From NCBI GenBank assembly GCA_027310625.1, contig DAIDAM010000008.1, positions 1 to 49,278 of the forward strand: 49,278 nucleotides of DNA. The letters run 5' to 3'. The notes under the pieces were generated by a model. It had not been told where the DNA came from and did not search any database. It worked only from the letters and a program-made list of their open reading frames with translations. Shown piece by piece: positions 8,449 to 15,976 of the stretch. Source of the stretch: a bacterium (GTDB taxonomy: Bacteria > Patescibacteriota > Minisyncoccia > UBA6257 > 2-01-FULL-56-20). The stretch's first letter is position 1. Every line of letters begins with the position of its first letter. A program made the position numbers and the translations under genes.

Positions 8449-9264
8449 ATGTCGAATAACGTGAAAAAACAGAACGGTCGAGTTTCTACTATCCGGCAAG
8501 CCGTTATTCTTTCCGCCGGCCTGGGCACGCGCCTGCGGCCGCTGACCGACAACATTCCGAAAGTGATGGTGCCGTTTTCGGGAAAGCCGCTTCTTCAATG
8601 GCATGTTGAGCAGCTGAAAAAGCACGGCGTTTCGGAATTTTTCATAAATCTCCATTACTTGCCGGATGTGATTCGTGATTATTTCGGCGACGGCTCGAAA
8701 TTCGGCGTGAAAATAAATTATTTTTTGGAGCAGCCGGAAATTCTTGGCACTGCGGGCGGCATTAAAGATTTCTCCGCCGAAGGCGGATCCCCGTCCGCCG
8801 TCAGGCGCGGCGCCTCTGGCGGAGAAGGCAAATTGCGCGGCGATTTTTTCGTGATCTACGGCGATGTGTTTTCCCTGCTTGACTATTCCAAAATGGCGGA
8901 GGCGTTTTATGCGAAAAAAGATAACCCCATCGGGATGACGATTGTCGGATTCAACGACCATCCGCACGATTCCGACCTCGCACAAGTTGACGAAAATCTG
9001 AAATTTATAAAAGTTTATCCAAAACCGAACAAAGAACTGCCGCCGAACTGGCGCGCGATGCGGACGACATTCATTTTCAACGAGCGGATTTTGAAATATA
9101 TTCCGGCGAACAAGTATTACGAAATAGACCACCAGTTACTGCCCGACATTTTGCCCAAAGGAGAAATCTTCTACGGCTACGAAACCGACGATTTTCTGAA
9201 AGACATCGGCACGCCGGAACGCTACGCGGAAGTGCAGAAATATCTTACGGAGAAAGGATTGTAG
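8449..9264 (+). CDS. hddC: nucleotidyltransferase, D-glycero-alpha-D-manno-heptose 1-phosphate guanylyltransferase-like (HddC)
   Basis: This 271-residue NTP-transferase has the pyrophosphorylase signature ILSAGLGTRLRPLTDNIPKV near residue 22, the product-site Lys in KVMVPFSGKPLL, and FFVIYGDVFS near residue 139, the metal-binding GD motif. HddC activates heptose 1-phosphate with GTP, and the three neighbouring heptose genes support that assignment. Other sugar nucleotidyltransferases remain possible. Between GTAGGIKDF and GDFFVIYGD there is an extra block of about 17 residues rich in Gly, Ser and Ala, encoded by a hairpin repeat. It lies at a surface loop where relatives have a short connection. 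The Met at 8449 is the first start. MSNNVKKQNGR upstream of the domain is probably a short disordered leader. Confidence 0.8.
   Translation: MSNNVKKQNGRVSTIRQAVILSAGLGTRLRPLTDNIPKVMVPFSGKPLLQWHVEQLKKHGVSEFFINLHYLPDVIRDYFGDGSKFGVKINYFLEQPEILGTAGGIKDFSAEGGSPSAVRRGASGGEGKLRGDFFVIYGDVFSLLDYSKMAEAFYAKKDNPIGMTIVGFNDHPHDSDLAQVDENLKFIKVYPKPNKELPPNWRAMRTTFIFNERILKYIPANKYYEIDHQLLPDILPKGEIFYGYETDDFLKDIGTPERYAEVQKYLTEKGL
8771..8825 (+). repeat. hairpin-chain element inserted in frame in hddC-like gene
   Basis: The 55-base element is bounded by TCTCCGCC (8771-8778) and its complement GGCGGAGA (8818-8825). Inside are further small stems (CCGCCgaaGGCGG, GGCGcgGCGCC). The motif GGCGCCTCTGGCGGA recurs in the intergenic repeat at 35464-35476. 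The insertion keeps the reading frame. Confidence 0.7.
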
Positions 9265-9270
9265 AAATAA

Positions 9271-9318
9271 AACGCCGTCCGGTAATCTTCTTTGAGATTA
9301 TTTTCCCGGACGGACGTT
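9271..9318. terminator. bidirectional terminator between convergent genes
   Basis: CCGTCCGG-TAATCTT and its complement AGATTA...CCGGACGG form a long stem with flanking A and T residues on both sides. It lies between the convergent hddC-like and oxidoreductase genes. Confidence 0.7.
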
Positions 9319-9324
9319 GATTGT

Positions 9325-9349
9325 GCGCCTGCCTGCAGCAGGCAGGCGC
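9325..9349. repeat. GCGCCTGCCTGC palindrome
   Basis: A 12-base arm, one central base and the complementary 12-base arm give a perfect palindrome of the CCTGCCTGC/GCAGGCAGG type. Relatives are at 11511-11530 and 35433-35450. Confidence 0.75.
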
Positions 9350-9364
9350 CCCTGCGACGCGGAC

Positions 9365-10483
9365 TCACGGCATTGCCACCCTGTCTTGTTCAAGGCCGGT
9401 TTTGCGGACCAGTTCGTTGAACTCGACGATTGCCACCGCTTTGCCGATGTGACCGTGCGTCCTGCCGTTTAGGAGCTCCTTGAAGTCCAAGAACGACAAC
9501 GTAGCATAGTCATCGGCAGTAACGATTGCCGTCGCGCCCGACGAACCGGACGACTCAACGACGAGCTCATACGGCTTCTCGTAGTTGAGCGTTGCGCGGC
9601 CGTTCTCGAAGTCCAACCGGAGGAAACGCTCGTTCTTGGGCCAGTACTTGCCGACTTCAAAGCTGAAGGTCGGCATGCCGTAGCTTGCGATGAACATTCC
9701 TTCGGCGCGAGCGTATGTCTCGCCCTCACTCACTTTCGCGACGGGACGATACTCGCCGGGACGCATCCACGAATCGTACTTCCCGAGCTTGACGCGCAGA
9801 CCGACAACTTTTGAATCCGCCAAGCCGAGGTCGTAGAGCGAGCCGAACATGTGCGAAAGGAGATCGCGCACCATCCCGCCCTGATTGCCGTCAAGGAGCC
9901 AGAGGCGATGGTCGGCAGTGCTCCGCGTTCCTTCGCCCTCAAGCATTTTCCCTACAACTTTCTTCAGGCAGCCGAGTCGGGCGTAAACCTCGCGGATTCT
10001 TCCGTCCGCTTTGAGATATTTCAGCCGCGGGTCGTCCCTCCGCAGTTTTCTCGCCGCGTAGAGGAGACCGAGCGCCTTCCCGCTGTTGCAGTACTCCGCC
10101 GCGTAGACGAGACGAGGATGCGCTTCCGCAAGCTTCAGGAATTTCCGCAGCTCGTCCATGCTCACGACCGCCGGTTTCTCCACGTACACAGGCATTCCAC
10201 GGCTCGTGAAAAACTCGGCGTACTGGAGATGCGACGCGTTCGGGGTCATGATGATTCCCGCCGCGTTTTCGGGAACCGGCAAGCGGTCAAGCTCGCGCGG
10301 ATGAAGCAACGCTGCTTTTTGTGCCGCAATGAACTGCTTCGCCTTCGGATGCAGAGCATCGTGAGGCAATACATCTATCGCGGCCAAAACGCGCATGTTG
10401 AGGTTCGGGTTGGTGGAGGTAACCACGCTGGCGACGGTTTTGTAAAAACCCTCGCCTGCTCCGGCAACAATCAGGTTAATCAC
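9365..10483 (-). CDS. Gfo/Idh/MocA-family oxidoreductase
   Basis: This 372-residue protein has an N-terminal Rossmann domain (INLIVAGAGEGFYKTVASVV), the family motif VEKPAVVSMDELRKFL near residue 108, and an alpha/beta C-terminal domain with the conserved histidine region DHRLWLLDGNQGGMVRDLLSH. These proteins oxidise or reduce sugars and related compounds with NAD(P). The open frame extends far upstream, but that part only shadows the transporter gene. I place the start at GTG 10483 because AGGAG lies seven bases upstream and the GTG overlaps the transporter stop by one base (TAGTG), giving translational coupling. Codon choice is more GC-rich than in neighbouring AT-leaning genes. The substrate is unknown. 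Confidence 0.8.
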   Translation of the reverse strand: MINLIVAGAGEGFYKTVASVVTSTNPNLNMRVLAAIDVLPHDALHPKAKQFIAAQKAALLHPRELDRLPVPENAAGIIMTPNASHLQYAEFFTSRGMPVYVEKPAVVSMDELRKFLKLAEAHPRLVYAAEYCNSGKALGLLYAARKLRRDDPRLKYLKADGRIREVYARLGCLKKVVGKMLEGEGTRSTADHRLWLLDGNQGGMVRDLLSHMFGSLYDLGLADSKVVGLRVKLGKYDSWMRPGEYRPVAKVSEGETYARAEGMFIASYGMPTFSFEVGKYWPKNERFLRLDFENGRATLNYEKPYELVVESSGSSGATAIVTADDYATLSFLDFKELLNGRTHGHIGKAVAIVEFNELVRKTGLEQDRVAMP

Positions 10484-11364
10484 TACACTTCTCCTTTCGT
10501 GTCCATGGCGAGCCAGAAGCTCGAACCGATGATTAGGATGCCGCCAACGATGGCTGGGATCGTCGGCAGTTCGCTGAGGAAAAAAACAGCGTACGCTGTC
10601 GCGAATACCGGCTCGCTTTTGCCGAGGATGGAGACGTGGAGTGCCCTCGTTCTGCTGATGCCATAGTTGTGGATTCCGGAAGCCACGAAGGCGAACAGGA
10701 ATCCGAACGCGGCCAAGGGCCAGAACATACTCCAATTCATCTCGACGAGCGTTCCGTTCCAGCCGAGAATCGGCAGAAGGATGAGAACGCTCAAAGCGAA
10801 CCGCCAAGTGTTTACAACGCTTACCGTCCGACCGCTTTCTTCTTTGACGAGCTTGCGGTAGAGGACGATGAGCAGGGCGTAGAACACTGCCGAAGCAAGC
10901 CCCAGCGTAATCCCGAGCGTGTGGCTCCAGCCAAGCGCTATCCCGTCGGAGTAAAGCACGCCTGTGCCGATGACCGCCAAGCCGAGTGCAATCCACTCGT
11001 TCCGCCTCGTTTTTTCTTTGAGAAACAGCGGGGCGAAGAAGAGCAGAAACACCGAGACCATTTGGTGCGCAACCGCCGCGTTTGCCACCGTAGTGAGACG
11101 GAAGGCAACGAAGTAAGTAAGGTCGTTGGCGAGCGCGACTACCGCGAGTGCCGCGAGCAGCCGCTTTTCGCGCGAGGACAGCGCGGGAAATCCTTGTCTC
11201 CACGCCATCGGCCAAAAGAAAACCAGACCGACGACTTGGAAAGCAAGAAGAAACAGAAGCGGGTTGATGTCCGGGAAAAAGCGCAAGAAGAGCGCGTAAC
11301 CCCCGAAGAGCGACATGGCGAACAACACGAGGAGGTCGCCGTACAGCGTATTTCCGTTTTTCAT
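10483..11364 (-). CDS. EamA/DMT-family transporter
   Basis: This 293-residue membrane protein has about ten hydrophobic helices in two similar halves, typical of drug/metabolite transporters of the EamA family. Conserved-looking blocks include LVLFAMSLFGGYALFLRFFP at the start and PVFATAYAVFFLSELPTIPA plus GGILIIGSSFW near the end. I choose ATG 11364 over the more distant ATG because AAAGGGAA lies just upstream and the promoter and hairpin leader lie at 11410-11468. It is followed with a one-base overlap by an oxidoreductase, so the pair may import or export and convert one metabolite. That link is inference. Confidence 0.82.
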   Translation of the reverse strand: MKNGNTLYGDLLVLFAMSLFGGYALFLRFFPDINPLLFLLAFQVVGLVFFWPMAWRQGFPALSSREKRLLAALAVVALANDLTYFVAFRLTTVANAAVAHQMVSVFLLFFAPLFLKEKTRRNEWIALGLAVIGTGVLYSDGIALGWSHTLGITLGLASAVFYALLIVLYRKLVKEESGRTVSVVNTWRFALSVLILLPILGWNGTLVEMNWSMFWPLAAFGFLFAFVASGIHNYGISRTRALHVSILGKSEPVFATAYAVFFLSELPTIPAIVGGILIIGSSFWLAMDTKGEV

Positions 11365-11409
11365 TTCATTCCCTTTCTTTAATTCTATCAGGTATTCATA
11401 AATCAAAAG

Positions 11410-11468
11410 CTCTTACGTTTCCGTAAGAGTGCTGGGAAAATGTAAACACAAATTCATAAAATTGTAAA
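11410..11468 (-). promoter_or_regulatory. promoter and 5'-terminal hairpin of transporter/oxidoreductase operon
   Basis: On the reverse strand, TTTACA (11463-11468), 17 bases, TTACAT (11440-11445). The predicted transcript starts near 11433 and at once folds CTCTTACG-GAAA-CGTAAGAG (11410-11429), a perfect 8-bp stem with a GAAA tetraloop. The ribosome site and ATG follow about 45 bases later. Confidence 0.6.
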
Positions 11469-11509
11469 GCCGCGCTCGGATTTCTCCGAAACGCGGCTTT
11501 GTTTTTGTT
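11467..11509 (-). terminator. terminator downstream of YdcF-like gene
   Basis: AAAGCCGCG and CGCGGCTTT pair around an inner CGGAtttcTCCG stem. The structure reads in both directions and lies between the YdcF-like gene and the transporter promoter, whose -35 box touches its edge. Confidence 0.55.
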
Positions 11510-11510
11510 G

Positions 11511-11530
11511 CCTGCCTGCCGGCAGGCAGG
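11511..11530. repeat. CCTGCCTGCC palindrome
   Basis: A perfect 20-base palindrome, CCTGCCTGCC followed by GGCAGGCAGG, in the gap after the YdcF-like gene. It belongs to the same family as 9325-9349. Confidence 0.75.
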
Positions 11531-11552
11531 CAGGTGTGCCGTTGCGATCAGT

Positions 11553-12278
11553 TCAGGACTTCGACGGCGCGAACGCGTAGCCCTGTGTGCCGAAGTTGTA
11601 GCGGCCGGCACGCAGGTCTTCGATGCCTTTTCGTTCCCGCTCGGCTGTGCGGCAGTAGGCCTTGGAGATGAGAAGTTGCGACAGATACGACGTTACGTGC
11701 GGCATTTTCATCATCAGCACGGCTTCCGCGGCGATGAATTTCACTCCGTAGTCACGGAATCCCGCCTCCGCCTTGAGCGCGAACTCGTAGAATTCCTGGC
11801 AGCGCGCGAGGTGAACGAGGACCGAGACGATGGTTATCTGCCGCAGGCCGCGTTCCTTCGCGAGATGAAGTACTTGAAGGACGTCATCTCGGGTATTCTT
11901 GTTTTTGTCGAAGATGATGATTTCCTTCGCTTTGTGGCCGAGATACTCGAGGCGTTGAACGAAGTACTCCTTCATGATTCTTCCCTCGGTCAAGGTCGGG
12001 TCTGGATCATCCGCGAGATAGTTCGGTCGGCCTGCGGCGAAAACGACGAGGGGTGCATCTCTTCCGCCGGAAACAAGCCCGGAGAAAAGTTCCGACGCCG
12101 CCATTGCGTTGAACTCGGAGCCGGCGATGACGACGCGGGGATCGTCGCTGTTCATTTCCAGGTCGCCGGCGCAGATTCCAGAGTGGCCGTTTTTCTCCGA
12201 CAACCTCTCGATGCCTTGTGTGGGGTGCCAGCCGTTGGCTTTCTCGATGCCACGCCCGAAGACGCAGAGTATGTCCAC
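11553..12278 (-). CDS. DUF218/YdcF-ElyC-like protein
   Basis: This 241-residue protein matches the DUF218 (YdcF/SanA/ElyC) fold as I know it: an early DILCVFGRG strand, a middle VVFAAGRPNYLADD loop, ARG- and Asn-bearing NTRDDVLQVLHLAKERG, and ITIVSVLVHLARC. Bacterial relatives take part in envelope or polyprenyl-carrier metabolism or are uncharacterised. The start codon is GTG at 12278, supported by GGAAAGGAAAG just upstream. No signal peptide or transmembrane helix is seen, unlike ElyC. The gene stands alone between its own leader and terminator, and its leader closely matches that of the monophosphatase gene upstream. Confidence 0.6.
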   Translation of the reverse strand: MDILCVFGRGIEKANGWHPTQGIERLSEKNGHSGICAGDLEMNSDDPRVVIAGSEFNAMAASELFSGLVSGGRDAPLVVFAAGRPNYLADDPDPTLTEGRIMKEYFVQRLEYLGHKAKEIIIFDKNKNTRDDVLQVLHLAKERGLRQITIVSVLVHLARCQEFYEFALKAEAGFRDYGVKFIAAEAVLMMKMPHVTSYLSQLLISKAYCRTAERERKGIEDLRAGRYNFGTQGYAFAPSKS

Positions 12279-12287
12279 TTTCTTTCC

Positions 12288-12407
12288 TTTCCGCGGCGGT
12301 GCCGCTGAAGCGTTACAGTTAATCGGAAATTTTTCGTGTTACAAGCCGCAGTTTGTTGCGCCTGCGGAGCTGTCGCCTATATAAGCATAAAATCAGTTTT
12401 TTGTAAA
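12288..12407 (-). promoter_or_regulatory. promoter and two-hairpin leader of YdcF-like gene
   Basis: On the reverse strand, TTTACA (12402-12407), 18 bases, TATATA (12378-12383). A stem CCGCAG/CTGCGG (12346-12367) is at the predicted RNA 5' end. Next to the ribosome site is GCGGC-ACC-GCCGC followed by GGAAAGGAAA (12288-12306). The monophosphatase leader has the same order of elements. Confidence 0.6.
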
Positions 12408-12456
12408 GGTTTGAAAACAACCCTTCGACTGCGCTCAGAATGTTTCAACGATGTTC

Positions 12457-12500
12457 AAAACAAAAACGCGGTAGGGTCCGCTTTGGGCGGAATGCCGCGT
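12457..12500 (-). terminator. terminator of monophosphatase gene
   Basis: On the reverse strand, ACGCGG ... CCGCGT encloses TTCCGC-ccaaa-GCGGA and is followed by TTTTTGTTTT. It begins about 15 bases after the stop. Confidence 0.75.
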
Positions 12501-12515
12501 CGTCGAACTCGTGCG

Positions 12516-13385
12516 CTAGATGCGGATGACCCTCTGCTCTCTTCGGAGGAGCTTGAGGGCGGTCACGTAGTCGTGCAAGTGCCCGTTGGAGAAAACGAGG
12601 TCGCTGCAGTTCTCCGGCGACCACTTTCTTCCGCAGTGGTCGGTGACTTTGCCGCCTGCTTCCTCAACGAGAAGCACGAGCGGCAAGTTGTCCGTCGGCT
12701 TGTTGCCGTTGGAAATCAGAACGTCAATGCTCATCGGTAAAGATTTCCCCGACGCGAGGCGCGTCCCCGACCAGCACGACGACATCCCGAATCGCGCGCG
12801 TCTCGTGGCAATGATTGCGCGAAGGTTGAAGGCGAGCTCACGACCGAAGGTTTCATTTCGCGCGCCCTCGAGCCAAACAAACACTTCTTTGATGTCGCGT
12901 TTTTGCGAGACCGCGAGCCGGCGCCATCCTTCTCCCGGGATATGTTGCCATGCCCCGCCCCCTCTCAGAGCGAAGTAGAAACCCCGATGACGAAGGGGAT
13001 AAAAGGGAAGCCAGATAACCGAGAACTTCACGTCCCCGCGCTCCACCAGTGCGAGCATCGCCCCGCACATCGGCGTCAACGTGCCGATGTTATGGGTGCC
13101 GTCGCAGGGGTCTATCACGAAGAACTTCTCCGCTCTCGGCGACCACTTGCGCCAATCGTGCTTTCCCTCTTCGCTCAGGACTGGGCAGCCCGGGAAGTCC
13201 TCGGCGATGATGCTTTTCATTTCTTTTCCGGACGCCCCGTCCAGCCAGCCAACCATCTCGCCGTCCTTTTTCTTCTTGAGAGCCTGCTTTCCGAGCAGCG
13301 CTTTCTCAAAGAGCGGTCTCAAGCGCTTTTCAAACGCCGCCTTCATTTTTCTTGCGATGAGAAAGAAATCAGGAGCGTTGTTCAT
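12516..13385 (-). CDS. inositol monophosphatase-family protein
   Basis: This 289-residue protein has the metal-site motifs of the inositol-monophosphatase/3'(2'),5'-bisphosphatase family: PVLSEEGK near residue 76, FFVIDPCDGTHNIG near residue 95 (canonical form DPxDGTxN) and GGKVTDHCGRKW near residue 245. The usual third motif WDxAAG is replaced by KPTDNLPLVLLVEEAGG, so the last metal ligand may be the Asp of TDN. It is a likely Mg-dependent phosphatase on sugar or inositol phosphates. I choose ATG 13385 because GGAAAGGAAA is right upstream; nine more in-frame codons exist but lie in the leader. It is a single-gene unit with its own promoter and terminator. Confidence 0.75.
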   Translation of the reverse strand: MNNAPDFFLIARKMKAAFEKRLRPLFEKALLGKQALKKKKDGEMVGWLDGASGKEMKSIIAEDFPGCPVLSEEGKHDWRKWSPRAEKFFVIDPCDGTHNIGTLTPMCGAMLALVERGDVKFSVIWLPFYPLRHRGFYFALRGGGAWQHIPGEGWRRLAVSQKRDIKEVFVWLEGARNETFGRELAFNLRAIIATRRARFGMSSCWSGTRLASGKSLPMSIDVLISNGNKPTDNLPLVLLVEEAGGKVTDHCGRKWSPENCSDLVFSNGHLHDYVTALKLLRREQRVIRI

Positions 13386-13388
13386 ATT

Positions 13389-13512
13389 TTCCTTTCCGCG
13401 GCGGTGCCGCAAGTTAAGGTTGATAGGTTAGTCAGTTTTATTCAGTTTTCGGCGGAGATTTTGCAACCTCCGAAACTGCGCCTATGGAATCACAAAATCA
13501 ATTGTTTGTCAA
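13389..13512 (-). promoter_or_regulatory. promoter and two-hairpin leader of monophosphatase gene
   Basis: On the reverse strand, TTGACA (13507-13512), 17 bases, TTCCAT (13484-13489). A stem CAGTTT/AAACTG with inner CGGAG/CTCCG (13443-13478) sits at the predicted RNA 5' end. The GCGGC-ACC-GCCGC stem and GGAAAGGAAA precede the ATG, as in the YdcF-like gene. Confidence 0.6.
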
Positions 13513-13534
13513 ACAAAATTTTTTCTGTTATCTT
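13506..13534 (+). promoter_or_regulatory. promoter of GT2 gene, back to back with monophosphatase promoter
   Basis: TTGTCA (13506-13511), 17 bases, TATCTT (13529-13534), eight bases before the ATG at 13543. Its -35 box overlaps the opposite-strand TTGACA in the short palindrome GTTTGTCAAAC, so the two promoters probably compete. Confidence 0.55.
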
Positions 13535-13542
13535 TAGCTTTT

Positions 13543-14400
13543 ATGAGTAATCCCAAGGTCTCCGTTCTTCTCGCGACATACAATCGCGCGCGTTTGATAA
13601 AGTCCGCCGTTGAGAGCGTTCAAAACCAGTCGTTCAATGACTGGGAAATTATCATCGCCGACGACGGCTCGGCGGACAACACGCGGCAGATAGTCACGAA
13701 GCTGCGCGAAAAAGAATCGCGAATTATCTACACGCGAAGCGAAGTGAATCAGGGGATTTCCAAAAACTACAACCGCGGATTGCGGCTGGCGGAAGGGGAA
13801 TACATCGCTATGCTTGACGACGACGATCCGTGGTGCGACCCGAAGAAGCTCGAAAAACAAATTGCTTTTCTCGAGAATAATCCCGAATACGTCGGCTGCG
13901 GGGGCGGTGTGATTGTCGTAGGTGAAGGAGGAAATCCCGCCGACGCTAAAGTTATGGCGGGCAGAGAAATTTACAGGTATTTGAAGCCGCGGACTGACGA
14001 GGATATCAGAGAGAAAATGCTTTTCGGAAATCCGATGGCGAACAGCACGACGATGTTTCGCCGGAGTGCCGGCGAGAAAGTGGGCTGGTACGACGAAACG
14101 ACGCGCTACTCCGGCGACCGGGATTTTTGGCTGAAGATGGGACTCATCGGAAAGCTCTGCAACCTTCCGGAATATTTTTCGTACTACTTGATGTCAAACG
14201 ACAATACGTCCATAAAAAAAATAAAGCCGCATCTCAAGGCGTCTTTAATGATAATGAAAAGATACAAAGGCAAATATCCCCATTATTACGCCGCGCTGGT
14301 TTTCAATTACCTCCAATATTTTTACGCTTTCGTTCCGGAAGGAATAAGAAAGTCGGTGCACCCGGTTCTTGCGAGAGCAAAAAGAAAATTATTCGGCTGA
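13543..14400 (+). CDS. family 2 glycosyltransferase
   Basis: This 285-residue GT-A protein has VSVLLATYNRARLIKSAV at the N-terminus, ADDGSADNT near residue 39, the metal-binding MLDDDDPW near residue 90, and the later YSGDRDFWLKMGL acceptor-region block near residue 188. No transmembrane segment is seen apart from a weakly hydrophobic C-terminal helix. It probably adds a sugar to the surface glycan. The -10 box is only eight bases before the ATG and there is no ribosome site, so the mRNA may be leaderless. It converges with the flippase gene, six bases apart. Confidence 0.88.
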   Translation: MSNPKVSVLLATYNRARLIKSAVESVQNQSFNDWEIIIADDGSADNTRQIVTKLREKESRIIYTRSEVNQGISKNYNRGLRLAEGEYIAMLDDDDPWCDPKKLEKQIAFLENNPEYVGCGGGVIVVGEGGNPADAKVMAGREIYRYLKPRTDEDIREKMLFGNPMANSTTMFRRSAGEKVGWYDETTRYSGDRDFWLKMGLIGKLCNLPEYFSYYLMSNDNTSIKKIKPHLKASLMIMKRYKGKYPHYYAALVFNYLQYFYAFVPEGIRKSVHPVLARAKRKLFG

Positions 14401-14406
14401 TTGGAT

Positions 14407-15918
14407 TCAGGATTTCGTTTGAGATGCGTTTTCTTCGGATGAGCCGGCATTCCGTCCGGCGTTCAGTATATACCTTATTTCCTCGAGAAGCGGCTCTTTG
14501 AAGAAGTGAATGAGTGCGAGGTAAGAAGCCGCCGCCAGCGGTATCGCAAGAATAACGTTCACGCCTGTTTTCAAAAGGGCGTAGAAAAGTATTGAAGAGA
14601 TTATCGCGGACGAAAAAATTTTCCCGAGTTTGAGGTTCAAATCGAAGCCGACTATTTTCCACGCCACGTACCAAAGGTAGGAGTCGGCGATGATGGACGA
14701 GATGAGCGTGGCGACGGCGGAGCCGCTTATGCCGTAGGGGGGTATGAGAAGAAGGTCAAGGGCGACGTTCGTTAGGCCACCTATTGCCGCGTAGATAATG
14801 AGTATTTTTTGTTTGTCGTAGACGAAAACGACATTATTGAGTATTACGGCTACAAAACTGAAAGCGAAGGTGAGGAGAAGAATTTGAAACGACAGAGTTG
14901 CCGGCAGATATTCGCTGCCGAAAAGGAGCGTGATGATTTCCCGTCCGCCCGCTATTCCCGAGAACGCAACCACAAAAGAAAAAGAAAGGGCAAACCTCAA
15001 GATGTTCTGTATTGCTGTTCTTATTCTTGCTTTTTCCTCTTTCACGAACCGCGAAAAAATAGGAAGCGAACTTTGGGCGACGGTGCCGGCGAAAATGTAA
15101 AGAAGCTGTATTACCCTCACCGCCGCCGAGTAAAAGCCGACATCCTGCGCTTTCCGAAACATTCCGATGATGAGAATATCAGTGTTCAAAAGGAGCAAAC
15201 CCAAGACGCCCGAGATGGCGAACGGCCAAGCGGAGGAAAGTATTTCTTTTACGAGCGGTTTTGAAAAATTTGAGAAAGCCGTAGCGGCGTCTTTTCGGAG
15301 AACGAAAAGCGTCGCAATGAGCCCCGCCGCCGTGCCGACGGCGTAAGCGAGCGTGAACGCTTTTACTGTCGGATGAAGATAAAGCGCTCCGAAACCGAAA
15401 GCGACAATGGCGATGTTTGTGAAAATATAAAGTCCCGCCTCAATCTCCATTTTTTCCCGCGACCTGATGAGCGAGAAACCGAAGTTACGGAAAGTGTCGA
15501 AAACGAGAATCAACGCCATCATGTTCAGGAGCGGAATTACCTCGGGTATGGAGGCGAATTTGGGGGCGGTGAAGACGACGACGAAAACGCCGATGGCAAG
15601 AAGCAATATCTTTATCGAAAGCGAAGTGGAAATTATCTGCCCCTGCCTTACTATGTCTCCCTTTGCTTTCGCGCTTTCGCGCGTGAGGATGGCGTCGATG
15701 CCGATGTCGACGAAAATCGTCAGGAAGGCGACGAGCGTTATGCCGTACGAAAAAACGCCCCAGCCGGCGGCGCCGAGAATGCGGGCGGCGTAAATGATTA
15801 TGGCGGCGCGTATCAAACGGCCGCCGAGGTTGCCGACCGCAAGCCAGAAGGCGTTTTTGGCGAGCGTTTGTCTGTTAGTTATATTTGCGAACAAGAGATT
15901 CTTTACATTTTTCAGCAT
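14407..15918 (-). CDS. polysaccharide flippase (Wzx/MATE-like, MOP superfamily)
   Basis: This 503-residue protein has about 14 predicted transmembrane helices and the standard opening of Wzx-type exporters (NRQTLAKNAFWLAVGNLGGR), then IYAARILGAAGWGVFSYG and IGIDAILTRESAK. Such flippases move undecaprenyl-diphosphate-linked repeat units across the membrane. With the WbaP-type initiator and the Wzy/WaaL-type protein it supplies the transport step of the pathway. On the reverse strand a TATAAC -10 box lies five bases from the ATG, again suggesting little or no leader. It is divergent from the nucleotidyltransferase at 15977. Confidence 0.85.
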   Translation of the reverse strand: MLKNVKNLLFANITNRQTLAKNAFWLAVGNLGGRLIRAAIIIYAARILGAAGWGVFSYGITLVAFLTIFVDIGIDAILTRESAKAKGDIVRQGQIISTSLSIKILLLAIGVFVVVFTAPKFASIPEVIPLLNMMALILVFDTFRNFGFSLIRSREKMEIEAGLYIFTNIAIVAFGFGALYLHPTVKAFTLAYAVGTAAGLIATLFVLRKDAATAFSNFSKPLVKEILSSAWPFAISGVLGLLLLNTDILIIGMFRKAQDVGFYSAAVRVIQLLYIFAGTVAQSSLPIFSRFVKEEKARIRTAIQNILRFALSFSFVVAFSGIAGGREIITLLFGSEYLPATLSFQILLLTFAFSFVAVILNNVVFVYDKQKILIIYAAIGGLTNVALDLLLIPPYGISGSAVATLISSIIADSYLWYVAWKIVGFDLNLKLGKIFSSAIISSILFYALLKTGVNVILAIPLAAASYLALIHFFKEPLLEEIRYILNAGRNAGSSEENASQTKS

Positions 15919-15976
15919 ATTCAGTTATACTTCCTTACTATAAATAAATAACACCTTTTTTCATAGTTTTACGTCC

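Noticed and set aside
10484-11215. Upstream extension of the oxidoreductase frame to 616 residues
   Set aside because: The added part overlaps the EamA transporter gene on the same strand in another frame, has a low-complexity Arg/Ala composition, and a coupled GTG with a ribosome site lies at 10483.
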